Assembly (NCBI GenBank): GCA_040751775.1
Contig: JBFMGD010000003.1
Location: 1-64,000 of the forward strand
From: JBFMGD01 sp040751775
GTDB lineage: Bacteria > Bacillota > Dethiobacteria > DTU022
Reading direction: 5' to 3'
Length of the DNA stretch: 64,000 nucleotides
A program made the translations under genes and the position numbers. Below, piece after piece: positions 46,570 to 57,483 of this stretch; within the stretch, counting starts at the first letter, position 1, and each line of letters opens with the position of its first letter. Under the pieces are notes generated by a model that saw only the letters and a program-made list of their open reading frames with translations, was not told the DNA's origin and ran no database searches.

Positions 46570-46626
46570 ACCGACCGGTCGTTATGTTTATACAGGCATT
46601 ATATAATATGCGCAGTCCGGTGTAAA
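46570..46626 (-). promoter_or_regulatory. Promoter and TetR-type operator
   Basis: On the minus strand: TTTACA (complement of 46621-46626), 17-base spacer, TATAAT (complement of 46598-46603). Downstream, CGACCGGTCG (46572-46581) is a perfect palindrome inside ACCGACCGGTCGTT, placed just after the predicted start of transcription and before the TetR gene. The form CGACCGGTCG is common for TetR/AcrR operators. Confidence 0.75.
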
Positions 46627-46787
46627 TAACCTACCCTGGGAAAATTAAAATTGCCCTGCTATCATATGATTCAGCCGATGTAGTGTTACCACGCCGACAG
46701 CAGGCGTATATCAGAAAAACTCCCGGCATGAATGTAACCTATACCGGGCATATGCCATATTATATATCACCGATGGGAGGGAGCAAT

Positions 46788-47021
46788 TTGGATGACCAGA
46801 ATCTGGATATGGATTCTTTAAGAACGTTATTGACAAATGTGTTAAAACAGATGGATCAGTCATCCCTGGAGGAGATCATCACCCTGCTCGACCAGGGTCA
46901 CCTGCAAGACCTGGTCCTTGAGGCTATCGGTGTGGCGAAACAGCGGTTGAGTACGCAAGAGCAGGAACGTTTTGCCGCTGTTATGCAGTATGTGTTCGAT
47001 TCCACGCGTACCGAAACTTGA
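46788..47021 (+). CDS. Small helical protein of unknown function
   Basis: 77 residues if it starts at TTG 46788, which follows GGGAGGGAG by about five bases; the frame is open upstream to 46683. Sequence is acidic and leucine-rich (SLRTLLTNVLKQMDQSSLEE, IITLLDQGHLQDLVLEAIG), predicted all-helical. I do not recognise a family. No partner gene is close. A short regulatory or scaffold protein is possible. Confidence 0.5.
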   Translation: MDDQNLDMDSLRTLLTNVLKQMDQSSLEEIITLLDQGHLQDLVLEAIGVAKQRLSTQEQERFAAVMQYVFDSTRTET

Positions 47022-47148
47022 TTTTCCTTTATAGGGGTATGCTTTTTTAGTTATCCGCCGGCGTGCCCCGGTATTCAATATGCCGGCTTCGGATACAATC
47101 GAGCCGCCGCCAGTGAGTAAGCGGAGTGGGCGGCGTTATTCGTCCCGG

Positions 47149-47162
47149 TGACAACGTTGTCA
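47149..47162. promoter_or_regulatory. 14-base palindrome in the gap before ligA
   Basis: TGACAACGTTGTCA is a perfect palindrome with a central CG, the form of LacI/GalR-family operators. No such regulator is in the window. The surrounding gap (47022-47401) holds a GC-rich hairpin, CGCCGCC (47105-47111) with GGCGGCG (47129-47135), and otherwise nothing I can assign. Confidence 0.4.
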
Positions 47163-47278
47163 GTGGAACCGTCCCAGCGACAATGAAAATTGATCCGGAT
47201 CGGGTGCTTTTATTGGCAGGAAACGCTGCCTTTTGCGGCGAATGTAAATATATTACTGCAGCTTCCTCTTATGAATAA

Positions 47279-49408
<2,130 letters not shown>

Positions 49409-49514
49409 CGTTGCCCAAACCGTGCAGCTATTATTTTTAATATTCTGAAAAGTGGCTCGTGTATGCTGAATTGGGCAGCGGCGGTATGTTCAATTAAGGG
49501 GGAGGGGTAGAGCG

Positions 49515-51170
49515 GTGCTTTCTGATCTGCGTTTGGCAAAGCCCTGGTGCGATATCCTAGACGCCCTGGATGAAGCGATTATTCTGCTCGATCAAGATCT
49601 GCGGGTCGTGCTCTGCAACGCCAAGGCCGGCCGGCTCTGCGGCTCCGATCCCGAGCGGTTCCTGCAAACAATGCTGGAACCGAAACTGGGCAAAGAGGGC
49701 GCGGCGCCGCCCGATCTGGAACTGGCGGGCAAACTGTTTTCAGTGCAAACAATCGAAACCGCGGAGCGCGCCTGGATCTTGCTGCGTGAAAAACGCTCCG
49801 GCTTGCCGGCGGGCGAGGCAGGCCGCCTCCTGCTGCAGGCGATTATCGATTCGCTTTCCGACGCTGTCTCGGTGGTGGACGAAAACGGGATGGGCCTGAT
49901 GTTCAATCGCGCCTATACCCAGCTGACCGGGTTGAACGAAGACCAGGTGCTGCAGCAGCCGGCAACAGTAGATATCGCCGAGGGGGAAAGCGTCCATTTT
50001 AAAGTTTTAAAGACCGGGAAGCCGGTGAAAGGGGTGCGCATGAAGGTTGGCCCGTACAAACGCGATGTCGTGGTCAGCTGCGCTCCGCTGGTGATCAACG
50101 GCCAACTGAAGGGCAGCGTCGGGGTGATCCACGATATCTCCGAGATCAGGCGTTTGCTGGAGGAGTTGGCGCGGACAAGACACCTGGTGCGCCGCCTTGA
50201 ATCCCGCTACACTTTTGAAGATATCGTCGGGCAGAGCTGCCGGTTGCGAGAGACGGTGGAGCGTGCCCGCCAGGCGGCGGGAACCCCGGTCAGCGTACTG
50301 CTCAGAGGAGAGTGCGGCACCGGCAAAGAGTTGGTCGCCCACGCCATCCACCACACCAGCGAGCGGGCCGAACAGCCATTTATCCGGGTCAATTGCGCTT
50401 CGCTTACCGATACCCTCCTGGAAAGCGAGCTCTTCGGTTACGCCGACGGCGCTTTTACCGGTGCGAAGAAGGGCGGGCGCAAGGGCTATTTTGAGGAAGC
50501 GCACCGGGGCACCTTGTTTCTGGATGAAATCGGCGCGATGAATCAGGAAGCGCAGGCCAGGCTGCTGCGCGTTTTGCAGGAAGGGGAAATTATGCGCGTC
50601 GGCGAATCCAGGTCCCGGGCGATTGACGTGCGGATTATCGCCGCCACCAACGCCGATTTGGAAGAGATGGTTCAGGGCGGCCGTTTCCGCAAGGACCTCT
50701 ATTACCGCCTGAACGTATTTCCGATTACCCTGCCCCCGTTAAGGGAAATTAGAGAAGATATCCCCCTTTTGGCCGATTACTTTGTCAAAAGATACGGCCA
50801 GGAATACGGGCGCCTGGCGGTGGACATTTCACCGGCTGCGTACCGGCGCCTGCAGGAATATGCCTGGCCGGGCAATATGCGCGAGCTGCAGAACGTGATC
50901 GCCCGGGCCTTGATCAACCTGGGCCGGGATGAGGTGATCATCGGCGAAGAGCACCTCACGATTCCCTTCGCCACTCGCGGCGGGGAAATAGAAAGCGCGG
51001 CAGAGTCCTACCGGGGAGGCGCCCTGGCCGAACTGCAGCAGGCCTGGGAAAAAGAGTTGATTCAGAATGTTTTGCAGCAGACAGGCGGCAATAAAACCGA
51101 GGCCGCCCAGCGTCTGAAAATCTCCATCCGCACGCTCTACAACAAGATCGAGCGCCATCAGCTGCAATGA
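49515..51170 (+). CDS. PAS-domain sigma-54-dependent activator (BkdR/RocR-like)
   Basis: 551 residues: one or two PAS domains (about 1-95 and 100-210), an AAA+ domain with Walker A RGECGTGKE (Cys in place of the common Ser), the sigma-54-contact loop GAFTGA intact, Walker B TLFLDEIGAM, and a C-terminal Fis-type helix-turn-helix (NKTEAAQRLKISIRTLYNKI). GTG start after GGGGGAGGGG. It is 1.9 kb from a -24/-12 promoter that heads a branched-chain amino-acid oxidation operon, much as BkdR controls the bkd operon in Bacillus. Control of that operon is inferred. Confidence 0.93.
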   Translation: MLSDLRLAKPWCDILDALDEAIILLDQDLRVVLCNAKAGRLCGSDPERFLQTMLEPKLGKEGAAPPDLELAGKLFSVQTIETAERAWILLREKRSGLPAGEAGRLLLQAIIDSLSDAVSVVDENGMGLMFNRAYTQLTGLNEDQVLQQPATVDIAEGESVHFKVLKTGKPVKGVRMKVGPYKRDVVVSCAPLVINGQLKGSVGVIHDISEIRRLLEELARTRHLVRRLESRYTFEDIVGQSCRLRETVERARQAAGTPVSVLLRGECGTGKELVAHAIHHTSERAEQPFIRVNCASLTDTLLESELFGYADGAFTGAKKGGRKGYFEEAHRGTLFLDEIGAMNQEAQARLLRVLQEGEIMRVGESRSRAIDVRIIAATNADLEEMVQGGRFRKDLYYRLNVFPITLPPLREIREDIPLLADYFVKRYGQEYGRLAVDISPAAYRRLQEYAWPGNMRELQNVIARALINLGRDEVIIGEEHLTIPFATRGGEIESAAESYRGGALAELQQAWEKELIQNVLQQTGGNKTEAAQRLKISIRTLYNKIERHQLQ

Positions 51171-51197
51171 GACAGTAACAACAATCCATCTCCGCAA

Positions 51198-51920
51198 CTA
51201 ATGGGTTATGATCATCCCGTCTTGCAGCTTTACCTGCCCGCGGCAGTGGTCCATGACTCCCTGGTCATGGGTGGCCACTACCACGGTCAGCCCTTCGCGG
51301 TGAAGGCTGTCCAAAAGCTCCATGATCTGATCCCTGGTTTGCGAATCCAGGTTGCCGGTTAACTCGTCCGCCAGGATCAGCCGCGGTTCCCGGACCAAAG
51401 CCCTGGCAATCGCGACCCGCTGCTGCTCCCCGCCGGAAAGCTGGGCGGGTTTATGGCGCGTTCTTTCGCCAAGCCCCACCCGTTCCAGCAGGATCTTCGC
51501 CCTGGCCGCGGCGGATTCCCCGGGAATGGACCGGCGTTTGCCGGTCTGCCCCCCGGCCTCGTGCAGATACGGCAAAAGCGGGACCATCACGTTTTCCAGA
51601 GCCGTAAGCTGGGGCAGCAGGCGGAAGTCCTGGAACACGAAGCCCACCGTTTTCGCGCGCAGAGCGGTCAGTTCCTGAGGCTTCGCGGCGCCGGTACAGA
51701 TGCCGTTGAGATAGACTTCCCCTTCCGTAGACAATTCCATCGCGCCGATGATCCGCAGCAGCGTAGACTTGCCGGAGCCGGAATGGCCAACCACGGCCAA
51801 GTAATCCCCGGCCTTGATTGCCACGGATATGTTTTGCACGGCGCGGACTTCGCTATAGCCCATATGATAAATCTTGGTCGCGTTTATTAATGTAACGATA
51901 CTGACATTATCTTCAGTCAT
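51198..51920 (-). CDS. ABC transporter ATPase, LolD/MacB type
   Basis: 240 residues. Walker [13 protein letters not shown]-loop [20 protein letters not shown], signature [15 protein letters not shown] and Walker [14 protein letters not shown]. This class pairs with FtsX-like permeases, but none is adjacent, so it is an orphan here. It starts eight bases inside the end of a decayed M28 peptidase gene, with GAAGGAGGG before the ATG. Confidence 0.92.
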   Translation of the reverse strand: MTEDNVSIVTLINATKIYHMGYSEVRAVQNISVAIKAGDYLAVVGHSGSGKSTLLRIIGAMELSTEGEVYLNGICTGAAKPQELTALRAKTVGFVFQDFRLLPQLTALENVMVPLLPYLHEAGGQTGKRRSIPGESAAARAKILLERVGLGERTRHKPAQLSGGEQQRVAIARALVREPRLILADELTGNLDSQTRDQIMELLDSLHREGLTVVVATHDQGVMDHCRGQVKLQDGMIITH

Positions 51921-52965
51921 TACTTTGTCCCTCCTTAGTCACTTCCCGCAACACGCGGTCAAGGAAGCAGATATCTTGGCCCAAGATTTCGGGGATGATC
52001 CGGTCCAGGGTATCTTTATGGGTATTGCTGTAGGGCGAAAACCGCCAGTAGGTTGCCGTCGGCGCTCCGGTTTCCAGCAGGCGCAAACCTAAGTCTGTGG
52101 GAGATGCCGGCAATACCCCGATTTTTAGGTCCTTATCCACTGTTTCCGCTGCGGTCATCCAGTGATCCGGTGTGACCATTATTTCTGCCCGGCCTTCGGA
52201 ACTTAGCCGTTTATAGATGTAAGGGTAATCAAGGTCCCATAAATGGCTCCTGTGCTGGGGCGGCGGGTCGATGAACTTGATATAATCTTCCGGCGCCAGG
52301 TCCGGGGCGTCCGGAGGCAAATCCCGGGGCCTGCCGAAAAGGGTGTCGCGCCTGAAACCAAAGACAGCCGGTTGATCGGTCCCCAACCGGCACAGAGCCA
52401 GGGCGGCGCCGGGCAGGGTTTGTTCGTCCAGGTAGTGAGCCAGCCCTCCGGTGTATTGAGCGTCACCGCCCGCGGTCCACATGATCCTTACAGGGACAGG
52501 CAGCGGATTATCGTTCAGAAGCCGGGCGAGCACGGCGGCCCCGGCCGCGCCGCTCGCGTTGTCCGACACGCCCGGACCGATACTGCCGTGGTTCGTGATC
52601 ATCCAGACCGGTTCGCCTTCGGCCGCTGTACCGGGGTTATCCACTCAAATATTTTCCGAAGTGTACCCCGGAATTATTTCAAGAACCTTCAAGATTAATA
52701 TGGCAGGTTTTTCCGCGTTTACCGTACCCGGATTGACACCCACTATCGCCAAGGGAGTCGCTTCAAGCTGAAAAATCCACTGCCCTTCTTCAACCAGTTC
52801 CATGACAGGCTTGCCCTGGACAGTCAATCAGTGGAAAAATACCTGTCCGTCTTTAACGCCTGTGGGGACCGGCTGGAATACTGCCGCGCCGTCTTCTTCC
52901 AGGGCTTGATAGGCTATGCCGCGCGTGGTATAGTACCCGGTCGCCGGGGCGATATAATGCAGGCC
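51913..52965 (-). pseudogene. Decayed M28-family peptidase gene
   Basis: One continuous minus-strand frame broken by two TGA codons (complement of 52828-52830 and 52645-52647) and beginning after a TAA at 52966-52968. The parts join sensibly: a PA-like region (LEATPLAIVGVNPGTVNAEK), then SENI, a stop, then VDNPGT and the M28 core GPGVSDNASGAAGAA. The usual GHxD zinc-binding motif reads NHGS. Each TGA could come from CGA by a single C-to-T change. The last segment (51913-52644) remains open for 243 residues and might still be translated from GTG 52644, but without its N-terminal half. Confidence 0.7.
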
Positions 52966-53029
52966 TTAGCTTGGTGGAATAGTAAACAGATGGGTTGCGG
53001 AGACATAGAAGGGTAATCTTCATCCGTCC

Positions 53030-53045
53030 TGGTACGGCAATTGCA
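53030..53045 (+). promoter_or_regulatory. Sigma-54 (-24/-12) promoter
   Basis: TGGTACGGCAATTGCA matches the consensus TGGCACG-N4-TTGCA with one change (C to T) and exact spacing. Transcription would start near 53056, about 40 bases before the dehydrogenase ATG, and read the whole 53.1-58.4 kb operon. A PAS sigma-54 activator gene lies close by. Confidence 0.82.
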
Positions 53046-53097
53046 AACTAATGAATACAAAATAAAGAAAAGTTAAACAACGGGAGGGTTGCATGGT

Positions 53098-54159
53098 ATG
53101 GCCGGTTACTTCGGCAGAATGGAGTCCCTGGGTTTTGAAGAGCTGATCATGGTGCACGACTCCCCGACAGGGCTGAAAGCGGTCATCGCCATTCACAGCA
53201 CCTTGCGCGGTCCGGCTTTGGGCGGCACCCGGATGTGGGCCTATCCATCCGAAGAGGCGGCGGTGGAAGATGTGCTCCGCCTGGCCCGCGGGATGACCTT
53301 CAAAGCCGCGGCGGCGGAGCTTTCCCTGGGAGGCGGCAAGGCGGTAATCATGGGCGATCCCGGGCGGGATAAGAGCAAGGCGCTGTTTCAAGCATACGGC
53401 CGTTTCGTGGATAGGCTGCAGGGCCGTTTTCTAACCGCCGAGGATATGGGCACCTGCGAGCAGGACCTGGACTGGGTCCGCGCGGAGACCGCGCATGTGA
53501 TCGGGGGCAGCGCCTGCGGCAGCCCGTCTCCGTATACGGCGTACGGGGTCTGGCGCGGCATGAAAGCCGCGGCCGCGGCTGCTTTCGGCAGTGCATCCCT
53601 TTCCGGGCTGGTTGTGGCGGTCCAGGGCCTGGGCGGCGTAGGTAGTTGTCTGTGCCGCTACCTGGCCGAAGAGGGGGCGGCGCTGATCGTCACGGATTTG
53701 GACGCGGCCAGGGCTGCCGCGGCGGCGAAGCAATGGGGCGCCCGGGTTGTGAAAGCGGCGGATATTTATGCGCAAAAGTGTGATATCTTTGCGCCGTGCG
53801 GCGTCGGCGCGATCATTAATGCCGAAACCATCCCGCTGCTACAGTGCCGGATCGTCGCCGGCGCGGCAAACAATGTCCTGCTGGAAGAAGCCGACGGAGT
53901 TGCCTTGCACCACCGCGGTATATTGTATGCTCCTGATTACATCATCAACGCCGGTGGCTTGATCTTTGTAGATGCATGCCGCAGGGGCGCCGCCGATTCC
54001 GATCAAGTTTACCGGGATACGGGCCGGATTGAGGGGAGGCTGGCCCGGTTGTTCCACCGGGCCGCCGGACAGGGTTTAACCCCGGAAGCTGCGGCCGCTC
54101 TGCTGGTGGAAGAAAATATGCGCAAGCAAGCAAACAGCGAACCGGAAATAGCGCCGTAG
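53098..54159 (+). CDS. Leucine/valine dehydrogenase (Glu/Leu/Phe/Val family)
   Basis: 353 residues. NAD-dependent oxidative deamination of a branched-chain (or aromatic) amino acid to its 2-oxoacid. The N-terminal GPALGGTRMW, catalytic-lysine segments MTFKAAAAELSLGGGKAV (Lys69, Lys81), and the Rossmann motif VAVQGLGGVGSCLCRYLAEE are present. ATG 53098 lies ten bases after CGGGAGGG. First gene of the operon; its product would feed the oxidoreductase that follows. Confidence 0.92.
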   Translation: MAGYFGRMESLGFEELIMVHDSPTGLKAVIAIHSTLRGPALGGTRMWAYPSEEAAVEDVLRLARGMTFKAAAAELSLGGGKAVIMGDPGRDKSKALFQAYGRFVDRLQGRFLTAEDMGTCEQDLDWVRAETAHVIGGSACGSPSPYTAYGVWRGMKAAAAAAFGSASLSGLVVAVQGLGGVGSCLCRYLAEEGAALIVTDLDAARAAAAAKQWGARVVKAADIYAQKCDIFAPCGVGAIINAETIPLLQCRIVAGAANNVLLEEADGVALHHRGILYAPDYIINAGGLIFVDACRRGAADSDQVYRDTGRIEGRLARLFHRAAGQGLTPEAAAALLVEENMRKQANSEPEIAP

Positions 54160-54220
54160 AGAAGAATGAACCTGGCTGCATGCAAAATTCTGCAAATTGC
54201 AGTTGAAGGGAGGCGGCAAA

Positions 54221-54805
54221 ATGGAAGGGTTAACCGAATTTCGATTACACGGCCGGGGCGGCCAGGGCATTGTGATGGCGGCGGCCATATTCGCGGAAGC
54301 CGTTTTTAATGAGGGCCTTTACGCCCGCGCCTTTTCCCTTTTCGGAGCGGAGCGCCGCGGCGCCCCGGTAACCGCCTTTATCCGGGTCAGCGAGGCCCGG
54401 TTGATGCCGCGCTGCCGGGTCTACCGGCCGGATTACGTCGCGGTTCTTGACTCGAGCATGAACAGCACCGCCGTTCTGGCGGGGCTTGATCAAAAGAGCA
54501 GGCTGCTGATCAATGCCGACCGGGATGAAAAAGCCGCGCGTTTTGGGGAAGGGACGGCAAATGAGCGTTACCCGGCATATCTAGTGGACGCAACCGGCCT
54601 CGCCATGCAGTATCATCTCACGATCGGCAGTTTTCCGATGGTGAACACGGTCATGGTGGGGGCGCTGGCGCGGATTAGCAATTTGGCCACCCTGGAGAGT
54701 GTCTGCGCGGTGGTTGAAAAACGGATCTCCACCCGCCTGGAAGACAATCTCAAAGCGGCCGCGGTGGGCTTTAATCAGGTCAGGGAGGTGATCGCCGTTG
54801 CTTAA
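54221..54805 (+). CDS. 2-oxoacid:ferredoxin oxidoreductase gamma subunit
   Basis: 194 residues. Domain typical of Por/Vor/Kor gamma: FRLHGRGGQGIVMAAAIFAE and the ending MVGALARISNLATLESV. It packs with the alpha subunit in known enzymes. ATG 54221 follows GGGAGG. It overlaps the next gene by eight bases. Confidence 0.93.
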   Translation: MEGLTEFRLHGRGGQGIVMAAAIFAEAVFNEGLYARAFSLFGAERRGAPVTAFIRVSEARLMPRCRVYRPDYVAVLDSSMNSTAVLAGLDQKSRLLINADRDEKAARFGEGTANERYPAYLVDATGLAMQYHLTIGSFPMVNTVMVGALARISNLATLESVCAVVEKRISTRLEDNLKAAAVGFNQVREVIAVA

Positions 54806-56351
54806 CCGGGCGGATCGGCCAAAAGCGCTTTACTCGTGCGGCGATAGGCCGTCCCTGGACAACAAGACCGGCGATTGGCGCCAGATTACGCCAACCGAAG
54901 CGGGCCGGCCCTCGCCGTGCCGGCAGGCCTGCCTTTTGGATGGCGAAATACCCGCGTGGCTGGAGGCGGTCAAGGGGGAGCGCTGGGAGGAAGCGTGGCG
55001 GATCATGCGCCGCTCCAACCCCTTTCCGGCGATCACCGGCCGCGTCTGTTTTCACCCTTGTACCATGGAGTGCAACCGCCGCTTGATGGATCAGGCGATC
55101 GATATCCCGGCAATGGAACGGGCCATCGGTATGTGGCGCCTGGAGCGTTACCGTCCTCCCGCCGCGCCGCGCGTTTTACGGGGCCGGGTGGCTGTGATCG
55201 GTTCAGGGCCGGCGGGCTTAAGCTGCGCTTACTATCTGAATGAGGCCGGTTACCGCGTGACAATCTTTGAAAAGGCCCCGGTGGCGGGCGGGATGCTGGC
55301 CCTGGGCATTCCCTCTTACCGGCTGCCCCGGGAGCTGTTGGCCGAAGAGTTAAAGGTATTAACCGCGGACGGCGTGCAATTCAGGCTGGACAGCGCCTTG
55401 GGCCGCGACTTTAACCTTGAACAACTGTACGGCGAGTTCGATCAGCTTTTCCTCGCTACCGGCGCCTGGCGCTCCCGTGCACTGAACATACCGGGAGCGG
55501 ACCGGCCGGGAACTTGGAGCGCCTTGGATTATCTAACCCGGATTCACCTCGGCGAAACCGTGCCCCTGGCGGAACCGGTGGTGGTGATCGGCGGCGGCAA
55601 CGCCGCGGTGGATGCGGCGCGCACGGCCCTGAGAGAAAACGGGATGCGGCGCGTCAGCATTCTCTACCGCCGGAGCAGGGCAGAGATGCCTGCCGATCCA
55701 GCTGAAGTGGAAGCGGCGGCGGCTGAAGGGGTGGAGTTAATCTTTAACGTCATCCCCCGGGAGATAAAAGGCGGCGAACCGCTGCTGAAAGTGCTGCTCG
55801 ACCGCACCGTTTCCGGAGACGGCGGTGTGAAAATATTGCCTGACGACCCTGTTTCCATGGCTGCCGGCAGCCTGATCTACGCCCTGGGACAGGAGCCGGA
55901 CCTTTCTTTCCTTGACCGGCTGTCCCAGCCGCGATTTTTCTACGCCGGCGGTGACCTGATCACCGGTCCGGCTACCGTTCCCGAAGCGATCAAAGCGGGC
56001 CGCATCGCCGCCCAGGCCATCGCCGGCCGGCTTGCCGGGCGGCCGGAAACGGCGGCGCCGCCGGCCCAGGGCGCGCCGGTGACCTTTGACCAATTAAACC
56101 TATGGGCTGTAACCGCGCCCCAACCGGTGGAGCGCCAGGCTGATCCGGCGGAGGAAGCGGGGCGCTGCCTGGGGTGCGGCACCTGTAACTCGTGCGGGAT
56201 CTGCTACCTGTTTTGCCCCGACGTGGCGGTGCAGCGCGAACAGGGCCGCTATTCAATCAATCTGGACTACTGTAAGGGTTGCGGCATCTGCGCCCGGGAA
56301 TGCCCGGCGCGGGTGCTGACCCTGGAAGGAGGCGCGGGCTATGCCAGTTGA
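54798..56351 (+). CDS. GltD-like NAD(P)H/FAD oxidoreductase fused to a Por delta ferredoxin domain
   Basis: 517 residues in three parts. (1) N-terminal Fe-S helical domain with Cys ligands (PCRQACLLDGEI, CFHPCTMECNRR), as in glutamate synthase beta chain. (2) FAD site VAVIGSGPAGLSCAYYL and NAD(P) site VVVIGGGNAAVDAARTA. (3) C-terminal dicluster ferredoxin domain with CLGCGTCNSCGICYLFCP and CKGCGICARECP, the delta subunit of 2-oxoacid oxidoreductases. TTG 54798 start. It could move electrons between the oxidoreductase and NAD(P)H directly. That coupling is inferred from the fusion. Confidence 0.9.
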   Translation: MLNRADRPKALYSCGDRPSLDNKTGDWRQITPTEAGRPSPCRQACLLDGEIPAWLEAVKGERWEEAWRIMRRSNPFPAITGRVCFHPCTMECNRRLMDQAIDIPAMERAIGMWRLERYRPPAAPRVLRGRVAVIGSGPAGLSCAYYLNEAGYRVTIFEKAPVAGGMLALGIPSYRLPRELLAEELKVLTADGVQFRLDSALGRDFNLEQLYGEFDQLFLATGAWRSRALNIPGADRPGTWSALDYLTRIHLGETVPLAEPVVVIGGGNAAVDAARTALRENGMRRVSILYRRSRAEMPADPAEVEAAAAEGVELIFNVIPREIKGGEPLLKVLLDRTVSGDGGVKILPDDPVSMAAGSLIYALGQEPDLSFLDRLSQPRFFYAGGDLITGPATVPEAIKAGRIAAQAIAGRLAGRPETAAPPAQGAPVTFDQLNLWAVTAPQPVERQADPAEEAGRCLGCGTCNSCGICYLFCPDVAVQREQGRYSINLDYCKGCGICARECPARVLTLEGGAGYAS

Positions 56352-57483
56352 GATGATTACCGGGAACCAGGCCGCCGCTCTGGCCGCACAGCGAGCCGGG
56401 GTGGACCTGGTGGCCGCTTACCCGATCACTCCCCAGACCGCCATCGTGGAATATCTGGCCGAGTTTTGGGCCCGGGGTGAGCTGGGCGGGGAATTTGTGA
56501 GCGTGGAATCGGAATATGCCGCTCTGGCCTGCAGCAGCGGCGCCGCGGCGCTGGGCGCCCGTACTTTTTCCGCCACCTCATCACACGGCCTGGCATATAT
56601 GCATGAAATGCTGCACTGGTGCGCCGGGGCGCGTTACCCGATGGTCCTGGTTAATGTGAACCGGGCCCTGGGCGCGCCGTGGTGCCTGGAGCCTGACCAG
56701 GGAGACAGCCTCAGCCAACGTGACACCGGTTGGCTGCAGCTGTATTGCGCAAATGCCCAGGAAATATTTGATACCATCTTGCAGGCATTCGCCCTCGCTG
56801 AAACGATCATGATCCCTTGCATGGTTGTTTTCGACGGTTTCTATCTTTCCCACACCTATGAAGCGGTGGAAGTGCCGGACCAGGAAACGGTGCGCCGCTT
56901 TCTGCAGCCCCCTTCTTTTGATCCGCCGCTGGTCCCCGGCCGGCATGCCAACCTGCATGCTTTGACCACGGGAGAGGTGCAAACCGGGCTGATCCGCGAA
57001 CGCCACCGGGTGATGCAGGGGGCTGCAGCTGTTTTGGCCGAGATCGACACCCGCTTTCAAGCAGTCTTCCAGAGGGGTTACGGCGCTTTGGCCGCGGAGA
57101 TACCGGCCGGCGCGAAAACAGTGGTTTTGGCGGCGGGCAGCTGCGCTGAAACTGTGAGGTGGCATCTGCCTCACCTGGCCGGAACAGGGCTGATCAACCT
57201 GAGAATGTTCAGGCCGTTTCCGGGTGATATCCTCTGCCGTATGCTGGAAGAAAAAGCGGTGGAGCGAGTGGTGGTCGTCGATCGCAACTGTTCGCCCGGC
57301 GTGGGAGGTATTCTGGCCCAGGAGCTGAAAGCAGCCCTTTACCGGATGGCGCAGCCTCCGGTTGTGCATGACCTGCTATTGGCCGGCGGTATCGATTTCA
57401 CACCGCGGATGCTGACTGAGGCCCTGGCGGAAAAAAGAGCCAGTGCAAGATCTGCCGAGATCTGGGGGGTGGAACTGTCATGA
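56341..57483 (+). CDS. 2-oxoacid:ferredoxin oxidoreductase alpha subunit
   Basis: 380 residues. ITGNQAAALAAQRAGVDLVA, AYPITPQTAIVEYLAE, and SEYAALACSSGAAALGARTF mark the pyrimidine/CoA-binding alpha subunit. With a Leu/Val dehydrogenase at the head of the operon, a branched-chain 2-oxoacid (VOR type) is the best guess; pyruvate or 2-oxoglutarate cannot be excluded. It overlaps both neighbours by several bases. Confidence 0.94.
   Translation: MPVEMITGNQAAALAAQRAGVDLVAAYPITPQTAIVEYLAEFWARGELGGEFVSVESEYAALACSSGAAALGARTFSATSSHGLAYMHEMLHWCAGARYPMVLVNVNRALGAPWCLEPDQGDSLSQRDTGWLQLYCANAQEIFDTILQAFALAETIMIPCMVVFDGFYLSHTYEAVEVPDQETVRRFLQPPSFDPPLVPGRHANLHALTTGEVQTGLIRERHRVMQGAAAVLAEIDTRFQAVFQRGYGALAAEIPAGAKTVVLAAGSCAETVRWHLPHLAGTGLINLRMFRPFPGDILCRMLEEKAVERVVVVDRNCSPGVGGILAQELKAALYRMAQPPVVHDLLLAGGIDFTPRMLTEALAEKRASARSAEIWGVELS

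Noticed and set aside
49453..49467. TGGCTCGTGTATGC as a sigma-54 promoter for the activator gene
   Set aside because: The GG-to-GC spacing is one base short of the strict requirement.
52645..52830. In-frame TGA codons as selenocysteine in the M28 gene
   Set aside because: The positions are not catalytic cysteines in the family and no SECIS-like hairpin is evident; decay is simpler.
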